A stretch of 64,000 nucleotides of DNA from Moringa oleifera (Eukaryota > Streptophyta > Magnoliopsida > Brassicales > Moringaceae), in assembly GCA_021397835.1 (NCBI GenBank), contig JAJFZO010000731.1:62001-126000 (forward strand), given 5' to 3'. A program made the position numbers and the translations under genes. The notes under the pieces were generated by a model that saw nothing but the letters and a program-made list of their open reading frames with translations, was not told the DNA's origin and did no database searches. This document shows, one piece after another, positions 9,690 to 20,115 of this stretch; within the stretch, counting starts at the first letter, position 1, and each line of letters begins with the position of its first letter.

Positions 9690-11801
9690 TAATAATAATA
9701 TTATTATTTATTTATTATTATTATTTTTTAAAAGTATGATAAATTTTGACTTTAAAATATTTAATTTAATTGAAAATATTTAAAATGTAAAACTTTAAAA
9801 TTATTTAAAAATAAAAATTCAATAATTAATAGCATAAGTGAAAATTAAAAAGCTATAAACATATTTAAAAAATTTTGATTTATATTGATGTTTTTCAAAA
9901 AAACATAAAAATAAATAACTCAAAAATATAAATAAAAAATTCAAAATACCTAATACAATGGATAAATTTCAAAGAAAAATATTAAAACACAATAAAAAAT
10001 TAAATAACAATATAAAAAATAAAATAAAAATTCAAAACTATCTGATCAACAAAAAAAACTAAAATTTATCCAAGAAAATCAAGAAAATACATATAATAAA
10101 AGGCAATAGTAAAGTAAAACATAAATTTTGTTGAAAACAAGAGGAAAAAATGTAATATAATATAAAAATAAACAACCATATATCAAATAAAATCATAAAA
10201 AAGAAAATTTTCAAATAAAATAAAAAATTAAAATTGAAAGGTAATAAAATCAAAAAAATTCATAAAAACTAAAACATAAATGAAAAAAAAAAACAAAAAG
10301 GTTAGAAAATTTAAAAAATAAAAAAAATGAGAAAACTATTGTAAAATAATTTAAAACAATTCAAGAATAATAAAATATTCTAAAAAAATTTTGATTTGGA
10401 TTTTTCTTTTAAAGAAATATGTCATAAAAATATGATAAATCAAACCATAAAAAAATAAAACTACAACAAAACATAGAAGTATCTAAAATAATGAATAAAA
10501 TTCAAAAATCCAATAAAAAATAAGTAAAAATTTAAAAATCAAAGAAATTAACAAAATTACAATTACTCAGTAAGGTCTAGAATTTGTAATTTTGCTAAAT
10601 TAAAATAAAAATAAAAATATATCAAAAAATCAAATAAAATAAAAAATAAAAAATAAAATGTAATAAAACAAAAAAATCATAAAAATAAAAAATTATAAAA
10701 ATTTTGAAAAATTAAAATTTATAAAAATTTTGAAAAATACAAGAAATAAAATAAAAACAAATAAAAGAACTGAAAAACCAAATAAACTATAAAAAAACCA
10801 AGAAAAATAAACTGAAAAAATAAGTGAATAAAACTAAAAACATGCAATAAAATAAAAAATAAATGTAAAAAAATTATTAAGAAATCAAAGTAACTAAAAT
10901 AAAATATAAAAAGAAAATGAAAGAAATCCAAAAAAAAAAAAACAAGAGAATACGTATATATTATCAAAAAAAGATAATAGCAAAGAAACAAACTCTTTGC
11001 GAAGCAACAAAACAGATTTTGGTGAAAAAAATATTTAAAAAAGTAATAAAATATTAAATATAAAAAGAAAATATATCAAGCAAAATCATTAGAATTAAAA
11101 AATTCATTAAAATAAAAAATGTAATAAAATCAAAAAAATTCAAAGAAAGTAAAAAAAACTAAAAAAAGAAAAAACACAAAAGATTAGAAAAATTAAAAAA
11201 TAAAAATATTGAATAATATAAAATAATTTGTAATATTTAAATAATTCAAGAATCATAAAATATTCTATGGAAAAATAGAAATAATTTTAATTCGCATTGA
11301 TCTTCTTAAAAAAATATATAATAAAAATACAACAAATCAAACAATAAAAAATATAAACACAACAAAAATATAAAACTTATTTAAAATAATAAATAAAAGT
11401 ACATAAAAAAATAAAATTCAAAATTAGATAAATAAAAAATAAACATAACAAAAAGTGAAAAGATAAACTAATAAAATTAGGACCACTTAGAGAGATCTAA
11501 TGTTTGTCATTATATTGTATTAAAATAGTTAAAGATGACAAAAATTCATAAACAAATTTAAATATGAAAAAATCATAAAACAGGTGAAAAATAAAAGCAA
11601 ATAAGAAATTAAAAATCAAATAAAATAAAAAATCTAAGAAAATAAAGTTATTGAAAAAATAAGTGCTAGAAAATAAAAATACTCAATAAAATAAAAAATA
11701 ATTATGAGAACTTTTTCTTAAAAAACCAAAAGTAACTAAAAGAAAATAGAAAAAATAGAGTAAATGAAAATTAAACAAAGTCAAGACAATACATACATAC
11801 A

Positions 11802-11852
<51 letters not shown>

Positions 11853-12985
11853 CTATATATCTATATGTATGTGTATATATATAAAGAGGCAATTGTGAAG
11901 AAACTAAACTCTTTGCAAAGTAAGAAAATAATTTTTTATTAAAAATAAAATAGTAAAAATAAAATAAAACAAATATAAAAATATTTCAAAAAATTATTAA
12001 TAAATCAAATAAAATAAAAATATAAAAAATATTATAAAATCCAAAAAAATCAAAGAAAACAGTTAAAAATACAAAATATTAACAAACTAAAAAAAAGAGA
12101 ATAAAATAATATAAAACAATTTAAAACAATTAAAGAATCATAAAATATTCTATAAAAGAATTTAAAAAAATTGATTTGTATTGATCTTTTAAAGAAAATT
12201 ATAATAAAAACAAAATAAGTCAACCAGTAAAAAAAATAAAAATACAACAAAAAGTGAAAAAATATATAAAATATAAAATTTTTAATAAAATTCAAAAAAT
12301 TAAAAAAAGTAAAAAGTAAACAAAAGTTAAACCAATAAGCTAACAAAATTGCAACCACTTGACGAGATTAAATGTTTATTATTTTGTTGAATTAAAATAA
12401 ATAAAAATAAAAAGAAAAAAATACAAAAAATTATAAAAAATTTAAAAATAAAATGAAAGTAAACAAAAAATATTTAAAAATCAAATAAACCAAAAAATCA
12501 CTAAAATAAAATTAATAAGCTAAAATAAAATATCAAAACATTAAAAATATCAAAAAATTAAAATATAATGAAAAAAATTAAAATATAATAAAATAAAAAA
12601 AATAAAAAAAATTGAAAAACATGAAAGATTTAAAAACTTAAACAATAAGAAATGAGAAAAAACTAATTAAAATAATTTAAAATAATTCAAAAATCATAAA
12701 ATATTCTATAAAAATAATTTAAAATTACATTTGCATTGATCTTTTAATGAAAAATGTGATAAAAATACAATAAATCAAATAGTAAAAAAGGTTCAACAAA
12801 AACATAAAAGTATCTAAAATAAATAAATAAATAATATATAAAATAAAATAAAATTTATAATTGAATAAATAAAACATAAATAGTAACAAAAGTTAAAACC
12901 CAAATAAATTAACAAAATAGCAACCACATGGTGAAGTCCAATATCTGTAATTTTATTAAATTAAAATATAAAAAAATAAAAGTTA
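9690..12985. repeat. A-rich repeat block with recurring anchor sequence (left)
   Basis: About 3.3 kb almost free of G and C and strongly A-rich on the plus strand (long AAATAAAA runs). Within it two phrases recur: CTCTTTGC(A/G)AAGYAA near 10991 and 11905, and a GC-richer anchor of the form AACCACTTGGTGAGGTYTAAT near 10565, 11485, 12357 and 12927, each followed by a T-rich stretch and AAATTAAAAT. This gives an irregular period of about 0.57-0.92 kb. The same order is found at 17350-19340 and 60410-64000. Predicted peptides are Phe/Ile/Tyr-rich and not credible. The origin is unknown. Confidence 0.8.
11790..11883. repeat. Compound microsatellite (ACAT)n-(AT)n
   Basis: About ten ACAT units followed by an AT run and TATATC/TATGTG variants. 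The partner at 63010-63085 has about eight ACAT units and a different AT run length, so this locus changed length after the segmental duplication. Confidence 0.92.
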
Positions 12986-13185
12986 GCGATAACCCCATCA
13001 TGTAACTGAATTTTGTAGTTTCTTAAAAAAAACTTTCTTGAAATCTTGATAGATCTTTACTAGGTTATGATACTAGTTGTGCAATATAACTTCTATTGTA
13101 ATATTTTGTAAACTCAATCCTTGACTTTTTTCGATTCTTGTAAAGCAAACAATAAGTAATTTTCAGGGAAAAAAAACTCATATCA

Positions 13186-13464
13186 ATCACTATCTTGAAT
13201 CCAATTTCACATATGCATCAAGAATAAATCCAACACAAGACATTAGTAGCTAAAGATACTTAATCTTCCTATACAATTAATGAAACTCTCTCATAAAGAC
13301 CCAAAGAATTTCATCAATTGTAGGCCTATAATTCTTCAGTTACAATCAAAGGTTAATACTTCCTAAAAGACTCAATCAATGAGGGTACAAAACTTTCAGT
13401 AGCAGTGAAAAGGCTGAAAAATACAAGAGCTTTATATGCTGCCTCTTCTATTAATAAGCTAACA
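13186..13464 (-). mobile_element. Ty1/copia 3' LTR (partial)
   Basis: This ~280-bp stretch is repeated with many differences at 30568-30843. In both places the tail of a copia polyprotein lies just to the right on the minus strand. The right border reads GCTAACA on the plus strand, in the place of a TGTTGG-type LTR start on the minus strand (clearer in the second copy). The left end of the LTR is uncertain: the two copies stop matching near 13186, while about 200 bases of unassigned AT-rich sequence lie between it and the A-rich block. Confidence 0.65.
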
Positions 13465-13589
13465 AATTTTGCCACCTGTGCAGTAAGCTTATGACTTGGA
13501 TGATACTCATTCGTTCAAATCACCTTCCATGTTTTTAATGACTGAGCTATTAGATCCAGAGGCGACACCATGAGAAGTCTTTACTGTCA

Positions 13590-14120
13590 TTTTTCGCTGG
13601 ATCATCATCATCTTTAACAGACTCCCTCTTAATCTAGAGTGCATGTTCAACCTTTGATTCATTTTGCATCATCCAATACCAATCCCAATAATCTTTTAAT
13701 ACTTTATGTAGTTTTTCAGAAGAAACAGGTTTTATGGCCATATCAGAGGGGCTATTATCAGTGGCAACCTTTTCTAGTATGAGTCCTTGTTCTACTTTCT
13801 CTCTTTTAACATGATACTTCACATTAAAGTGTTTCATGCGTTCATGGTAGGTTGGATTCTGGCAGAGATGGATTACAGATAGGTTATCTGAAAACACAAT
13901 AACGGGACCTCTATAGAACTACAATTCCCTGAGTAGCCCCAGCAACCAGGTAGCTTCCTTAAAACCTTCTATAATTGCTATGTACTCTGCCTCAATGTTG
14001 GATAAAGCAATAATAGCTTGAAATTAAGCTTTCTAGCTCACACAACGTTCTTTAAACATTAAAATATAAGCATAAAGAGATCTTCTTTGCTTTCGTCTGT
14101 TGTAAAATCAGAGTCTACAT
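13590..14120 (-). pseudogene. Ty1/copia polyprotein C-terminus (RNase H region), degenerate
   Basis: The minus strand has fragments in the order of the copia RNase H domain: VDSDFTTDESK, then ALSNIEAEYIAIIEGFKEAT, then WLLGLLREL, then VFSDNLSVIHLCQNPTYHER, then KPVSSEKLHKVLKDY. The family has ALS-TEAEY with catalytic Glu, D(N/Q)-SAI-LA-NP and ERTKHIDV; here the Glu of EAEY and the Asp of SDN are still visible. Stops and frame changes (for instance near 14030 and 13920) make it a pseudogene. Reverse transcriptase, integrase and gag are absent. It abuts the diverged CCCH fragment copy at about 14140. Confidence 0.9.
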
Positions 14121-14139
14121 AACCCTTTCATCCTTTAGT

Positions 14140-14590
14140 GAATTAAATTTTTTATGTTAGCTTTTTGAATTTGAATGAAGATTCAATTAGAGAAAGTTTT
14201 AGTAGCTAAAAAACCCTCATTTAGCCTTGTTTAACAGTAGGACTTAAAGCTGGCAGATTCCGTGGTTAACTATAATGCCCACTCATATCAAAGGGAAAAA
14301 ACAACAAGTTTCCATGATAGTCACTTATGGCAAATCATATCTTGTTCATCATCTCCCTTGTACATTTTCTATGACTCAATTTAGCTAAACTGTTAGAATC
14401 TATTACCAATCAGCAAGAGTTGTAGGAACAGAACTATTGCATAATAATGGTAGGCCAAAATATCATTATCAACATAACTTTTTCACAGAGCAACTAAGGA
14501 ATCATAAGCAACATCTTATACAATGGTTTAACTAAAGCATTAAACATAAGATTTTAGAAAAGCTTAAACAAGAAGGCGTACCACACTAAA
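14140..14590. other. Diverged copy of the CCCH fragment's 5' flank
   Basis: Non-coding. It aligns collinearly with about 7297-7750 (for example AAATTTTTTATGTTAGCTTT here and AAATTTTTTATGTTGGCTCT there), with many more differences than the left and right copies have with each other. Confidence 0.85.
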
Positions 14591-14890
14591 GTTGACGTGA
14601 ATTGCACACATGGTATGGATAAAAGCACTACCCTTCATTGTACTACTTATGATGGATTTATTAATGTAGCAAATGTTGTTAAGTTGCTTTTATCTACAAG
14701 CACTAATCTAAACTGCATTAATGCCAATGGATATCATCCTTTGATGCTATTTTTGATCATCCAAAGCCCTAAAGCATGAGAATTTCTCTCGAAGTGCTTA
14801 TGCTTGGTTTATAAGCGAGCGAAAACTAAGGGCGTGCATTAATAGCTAAAATTCTGGCTTACTTATTCTTTCTTCCTCATCAAAGCAAGG
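14588..14890 (+). pseudogene. Ankyrin/CCCH zinc-finger protein fragment, oldest copy
   Basis: The plus strand reads KVDVNCTHGMDKSTTLHC and continues as NVVKLLLSTSTNLNCINANG with a stop near 14777. It is the same ankyrin piece as at 7751 and 57449 but clearly more diverged: conserved Ala residues of the repeat are replaced, and a frame change falls in the PVDVI stretch. The serine-rich linker is decayed to a short trace (NS*NSGLLIL-like), and homology then runs straight into the 165-bp minisatellite. It is non-functional. Confidence 0.85.
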
Positions 14891-14891
14891 G

Positions 14892-17268
14892 ATGTGAGAA
14901 AGAGTAGGAGGGAAGGAAAAATGAGCTAAATACATGAGTGTGATTCTTTAAATAGCTACCTCACGGTTTAATTTTGGAAGCACGCAAAAGGTGTGTTTCT
15001 ATTTACCTATTTTTTCTTGAATTCTCATGAAATTGAAAATGATTTTAAGAGAGAGATGGAGAAGGAGAGCAGCAGAAAATGGAGAAAGTGTAGAATACGT
15101 GAGTGTTATTCTTAAAATAGTTGCTTGTTGGTTTAATTTTGAAAGCATGTAGGAGACATATTTCTATTTCCTTGTTTCTTCTTGAATTCTCAAGGAATCA
15201 AAGAGGATTTTGAGAGAGAGGAGTAGAGGAGGAAAATAGACCAAAATTCATGAATGTTGTTCTTTAAATAGCTGCCTGATGGTCTAATTTTGAAAGCATG
15301 CAAGAGGTATATTTTTGTTTCTTTGTTTCTTTTTGAACTCTCCAAGAACCAAAGAGGATTTCAACAGAGAGATAGGTGGAGAGAGCAACAGAAAAGAAAG
15401 AAGGTGCAACATACCTAAGTGCTATTCTTTGAATAGCTACCTAATGATTTAATTTTGAAAGCATGCAAGAGACATATTATTGTTTCCCTATTTCTTCTAG
15501 AATTTTTGAAGAATTAAAGGTGATTTTTGAGAGAGAAATGGAGGGAGAGAGCAGTAAGGAAAAAAGGTGCAGAATACGTAAAAATTACTTTTTAAAAGCA
15601 CACAAGAGACATGTTTTAATGTTAAAAGCACACAAGAGACGTGTTTGTTTTCCCCTCTTTCTTCTTGAATTCTCAAAGAATTGACAATGATTTTGAGAGA
15701 GAGAAAGGAGAAGAGAGAGAGCAGCACAAGAGGAAGAAGGTGCAAAATCCGTGAGTGCCATTATTTATGTAGCGGCTTGATGGTTTAATTTTGAAAGTAT
15801 GCAAGAGGTGAGTTTTTATTTTCCTATTTCTTGTTGAATTTCTAAGAAATCAAAAAGGATTTTGAGAGAAAGAGTTGGGAGAGAGAGTCACAGATGAGGA
15901 AAAAGATATAGAATATGTAAGTGTTATTCTTTAAATAGCTACCCAATGATTTTATTTAGAAAGCATACAAGAGGCATGTTTTTGTTTCCTTATTTCTTCT
16001 TAAATTGAGAAAGGGGGGAGAAAGTAGTAAAGGAAGAAGGTGTAGAATATGTGAGTGCTATTCTTCAAATATCTACTAAATGATTTAATGTTGAAAGCAT
16101 ACAAGAGATATGTTTTTGATTTCTTATTTCTTGTTGAATTCTCAAGGAACTAACATGGATTTTGAGAGAGAGATACGGGAAGAGAGAGAGCAATAAAAGA
16201 GGATAAAAGGGCAAAATACGTGAGCACTATTCTTTAAATAGCTACCCAATGGTTTAATTTTGAAAGCATGCAAGAGGTAAGTTTCTGTTTCACTATTTCT
16301 TCTTGAATTCTCCAGGTATCAAAGAGGATTTTGAGAGAGATGAGGCATGAGAAAGCATTAGAGGAGGAAGAAGGTGAAGCATACATGAGTGCTATTCTTC
16401 AAATAGCTGCACAATGGATTAATTTTAAAGGCATGCAAGAGAGATCTTTTTGTTTCCCTATTTCTTTTTGAATTTTGAAGGAATCAAACATGATTTTAAG
16501 AGAAAGAGAGGGAAAGAGAGAGCTGCAATGGAAGAAGGTGCAAATAAGTGGGTGTTATTCTTTACATTACTGCTGAATGGTTTAATTTTGAAAGCACACA
16601 AGAGGCATGTTTTTGTTTACCTATTTCTTCTTGAATTCTCATGGAATCAAAGATGATTTTGAGAGAGAGAGGGAGAGAGGGAGAGCAGTAAAAGAGGAAG
16701 AAGGTGTAGAATACGTAAGTGTTATTCTTTAAATAGCTGTTTGATGGTTTAATTTTGAAAGTATGCAGGAGATTTATTTCTGTTTTTCTATTTCTTCTTG
16801 AATTCTCAAGGAACTATAAAGGAGTTGGGGGGGGGGGGGGGGGAGAAAGAGTAGTAAAGGAGGAAGAAGGTACAGAATATATGAGTTCTATTCTTTAAAT
16901 CACTGCCCAATGATTTACTTTTGAAAGCATGCAAGAGGTATGTTTCTGTTTTCCCATTTCTTCTTCAATTGTCAAAGAATTAAATAGGATTTTGAAAAGA
17001 AAGAGAGTTATAGAGAGAGCAGTAGCAGATAAGGAAGAAGGAGCAGAATACGTGAGTGCTATTCTTTAAATAATTGCACAATGATTTTATTTTGAAAGCA
17101 CGCAAGAAGTGTGTTTCTATTTTTCTATTTTTTTTTCTTGAATTCTCAAGTAATCAATGAGGATCTTGAGAGAGAGAACGGGGAGAGAGAGAGAGAGCAA
17201 CAGAGGACGAAGAAGGTATCGAACACGTGAGTGCTATTCTTTAAGTGACTGCTCAACGGTTTAATTTT
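14892..17268. repeat. Minisatellite, ~165-bp unit, about 15 copies
   Basis: Each unit has a GATTTTGAGAGAGAGA purine tract, AGCAGNAGAGGAGGAAGAAG, GTGCAGAATACGTGAGTGC, TATTCTTTAAATAGCTGCC, TTTAATTTTGAAAGCATGCA, and TTTCTTCTTGAATTCTCAAG. Purine tracts begin near 14892, 15042, 15204, 15360, 15525, 15692, 15860, 16010, 16160, 16330, 16492, 16658, 16826, 16992 and 17165, spacing 148-173 bp. Single relatives occur at 8275-8390 and 9415-9560, so the unit is CCCH-fragment flank that expanded only here. Short open frames inside it are incidental. Confidence 0.93.
16827..16843 (+). repeat. Run of 17 consecutive G within one minisatellite unit
   Basis: The purine tract of one unit is replaced by an uninterrupted G17. 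It is the only long G run in the window and is striking in such AT-rich DNA. It may be a slippage product or an assembly/sequencing length uncertainty. Confidence 0.9.
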
Positions 17269-17357
17269 CAAGTAATTTGATAATCATTCTCATTTGATAT
17301 CATTATTGTTCATTTCCTTTCATGCGTACTCTTTTAACTTGAATGAAATGTGATTTT
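17268..17357. repeat. ~90-bp direct repeat, left member
   Basis: Shares TCAAGTAAT, GATAATCATTCT, TTTGAT(A/G)TCAT, ATTGTTCATTTCCTT and GAATGAAATG-like phrases with 20025-20115. The two members bracket the A-rich block at 17350-19340 plus about 0.7 kb. Confidence 0.85.
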
Positions 17358-19340
17358 ATTCGAAAAATATTTAAAAATAAAATATTAAATTTAAAAAATA
17401 TATATTAAGTAAAATCATTAAAAAATCAATAAAAATAAAAAATAAAATGTAATAAAATCTAAAAAATTCAAAAAACTAAAAAAAGAAAAAGAAAAAACAA
17501 AAAGATTAGAAACTTAAAAAATGAAAAATTAGAAAAAATATTGTAAAAAATTATTAATTTAAAATAATTCAAGAATCATAAAATATTTTTTAAAAATCAA
17601 AATAATTTTGATTTACATTGATTTTTTTAAAAAAATGTAATAAAAATACAACAAATAAAATAATAAAAAATATAAACCTAATGAAAAAAATGAAATTTAT
17701 CTAAAGTAATAAATGAAAGTGCGTAAAAAAATAAATTAAAAATTAAATAAATAAAAAATAATAAAATTATCACCACTTAGTATTAAAGTAGTGAAAGATG
17801 ATAAAAATTCAAAAAATAAAAATAAAAATACAAAAAATATAAACAAAGTGAGAAATAAAAGTAAATAAAAAATAAATAAAATTAAAAATTTAAGAAAAAT
17901 AAAGTTACTAAAAAATAAATACTAGAAAATAAAAATACTCAATAAAATAAAAATAATTATGAAAAAAATTTAAAAAACCAAAAGTAACTAAAATACAATT
18001 AAAAAATAGTAAAAGAACATCAAACGAAGCCAAATAAATAGTAAAAATAAAAAGAAACAAACCTCTTTTGTTTGATTAAAAGATAATACGTATAAAAATA
18101 AATTTTGTTTGATTAAAAGAAATTAAACTCTTTGCAAAGTAAGAAAATAAATTTTGTTGGAAAACAAAATAGTAGAAATAAAGAAAAATATAAAAATATA
18201 TTAAAAAATTATTAAAAATAAACAAAATAAAAATAGAAAAAATTACAAAATCCAAAAAATTCAAAGAAAAAGTGAATTATTAAAAAATATAAACTTAAAA
18301 ACTTAAAAAATATAAAAAATAAAATAATTTAAAATAATTAAAGAATCATAAAATATTATATAAAAAATTAAAAAATTGATTTATATTGATCTTTTAAAGA
18401 AAAATATAATATAAATAATATAAATCAAATAGTAAAAAATAAAAATACAACCAAAATCAAAAGAATATCCAAATAAATAAAAATATAAATTCTTTAATAA
18501 AATTTAAAAAATAAAAAAAATAAAAAGTAAAAAGTAAACAAAAGCTGAACCATATAAATTAACGAAATTGCAACCACTTGGCGAAGTTTAATATTTTTTA
18601 TTTTGTTAAATTAAAATAAACAAAAATAAAAAATACAAATTTTTTTAAAATAAAATAAAAGTAAATAAAAAAATTTTAAAAATCAAAAAAACAAAAAAAA
18701 AACAAAGTTACTGAAAGAAAATAATGAAAGAAAGTAAAAAATAAAACTCAATGTAACTTAAAGAAAATAGAAAAAAGTAAAAAAATCCAACAAAATTAAG
18801 AAAATACATATAGAAAAAGATATCAGTAAAAAGACAAAACTCTTTGCAAAGTCAAAAAAAAAAGATTTTATTGAAAAAATAATAAAAGATAAAATAAAAT
18901 AAATATTAAATATATCAAAAAAATCATAAAACTTAAAATAAAAAATTAAAATATAATAAAATCTTAAAAATCAAAGAAAATAAAAAATAATTGGAAAACA
19001 CAAAAGATTAAAAAATTTAAAATGAGCAATGATAAAAAATTAACTTAAAACAATTTAAGAATCATAAAATATTCTATAGAAACAATTTAAAATTACATTT
19101 CCATTGATCTTTTAAGAAAAAAGTGTGATAAAAATACAATAAATCAAATAGTAAAGAAATCAATAAAAATATAAAATCATCTAAAATAAATAAATAAAAG
19201 AATGTAAAAATAAAATTTAAAATTAAATAAAAAATATAAATAGTAACAAAAGCTAAAATCCAAATAAATTAACAAAACCACAACTACATAGTGAGGTTTA
19301 ATATTTGTAATTTTGTTAAATTAAAGTATAATAATATAAC
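17350..19340. repeat. A-rich repeat block, older copy
   Basis: Collinear with about 11005-12985: the CTCTTTGCAAAG phrase recurs near 18128 and 18841, and the CCACTTGG-GAAGTTTAAT anchor near 17770 (decayed), 18575 and 19285. Strong A excess on the plus strand. No credible coding sequence. Confidence 0.8.
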
Positions 19341-20024
19341 AAAAGTTATAAAAAATCAAATTTGAATCGCTTTTTTTATGCAATGATCCGAGATGAAAAA
19401 AAATTGATTTTGAAATATTCTGAAATAATTCTCTTTTAGCACCAAAATGATGTTAAATTTGGTGTATAGAGTTGAGATATCCTAATTGGACTCCACGGGA
19501 CAACCATCATGATATGCATGGCCAATCAAATAATTGGACTATGATATGTATTGCTTTTGTAGCATATGACTCACCCATGGGTCCTTTCTTAAGGTATTAA
19601 TAAAATTTACATTATAATCTTTTGCATTGTAGTCAACACTTTCTTTTTTTAAACGATATATCAACATATTTTGTTGAATTAATAAAGAAATAGTAATTTA
19701 AAATAATTTAATAAAATAATTTATTCATTTTTATATTAATATAATAAATTATAAATAGTAATTTTATATTTTATCTTAAAACTTAACATTAAATTTAAAT
19801 TAGTAAAAAAATCTTTACCTGTTTTTATGACTTATTGTGCAAGTTTAAATGGGTGAGAATAGTTATGAATCGATATATTTATGATATTGTAATGATAGTT
19901 GAAATAGAGCCCATGGGCCAGCATGCTTAGCGATCTAAACTTAAAGCTCAAACTCTTTACTATTATTAAATTCTTGATCATGCTCTTCTTGAAAAGATTT
20001 AGCTCTTCAATCAATCTAGATCCT
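19340..20024. other. Non-genic AT-rich DNA
   Basis: I see no gene. There is somewhat more mixed-composition sequence at 19440-19600 and 19830-20020, none of it recognised. Confidence 0.6.
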
Positions 20025-20115
20025 TCAAGTAATCAGATAATCATTCTCGTTTGATGTCATCATTGTTCATTTCCTTCATGCTTACTTTTTTAATCTGAAC
20101 GAAATGTAATTTAAC
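20025..20115. repeat. ~90-bp direct repeat, right member
   Basis: Partner of 17268-17357. Beyond it the sequence is unique in the window (CACGTATACCTATTTTAGTG and onwards). Confidence 0.85.

Larger units (their letters stand above)
8200..9690. other. Flank of the CCCH fragment: purine-rich runs and exon-like pieces
   Basis: Purine-rich GAGAGA runs at about 8275-8335 and 9415-9520 are followed by GAAGAAGGTGC and then ATGCATG/GCATGC-type phrases. These are the single-copy relatives of the 165-bp minisatellite at 14892-17268. Near 9640-9685 a 24-bp phrase GAACATGC(A/G)CTTGGCATGCTTT occurs twice in tandem. Apart from the two exon-like pieces listed separately, I see no gene. Confidence 0.65.
1..12787. 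repeat. Left copy of a >12.8-kb direct segmental duplication
   Basis: This block is repeated in the same orientation at about 49519-64000. Matching landmarks in order: acetyl-CoA carboxylase exon cassettes (2897 with 52603, 4739 with 54435), 14-3-3 exon (5577 with 55273), CCCH fragment (7751 with 57449), A-rich block and ACAT/AT microsatellite (11790 with 63010). The offset is about 49517 before position 1989, about 49697 up to 9 kb, and about 51210 after that. The steps are explained by a ~0.19-kb deletion on the left at 1988/1989, two extra 505-bp units and an extra ~0.5 kb on the right. By eye the copies differ at only a few percent of positions. Both ends run out of the window. Confidence 0.93.

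Noticed and set aside
11683..11892. MYVCMYVCMYV and YIYIYI peptides
   Set aside because: Direct translation of the (ACAT)n/(AT)n microsatellite.
10059..12358. Phe/Ile/Leu-rich minus-strand frames resembling membrane proteins (also 18076-18264 and 61267-61470)
   Set aside because: They are T-rich complements of the A-rich repeat. Their composition follows base content, and they shift or break between copies.
15463..16656. Small frames of 60-80 codons in both strands (KRHVFVYLFLLEFS and similar)
   Set aside because: They lie in the 165-bp minisatellite and recur with its period. They are not genes.
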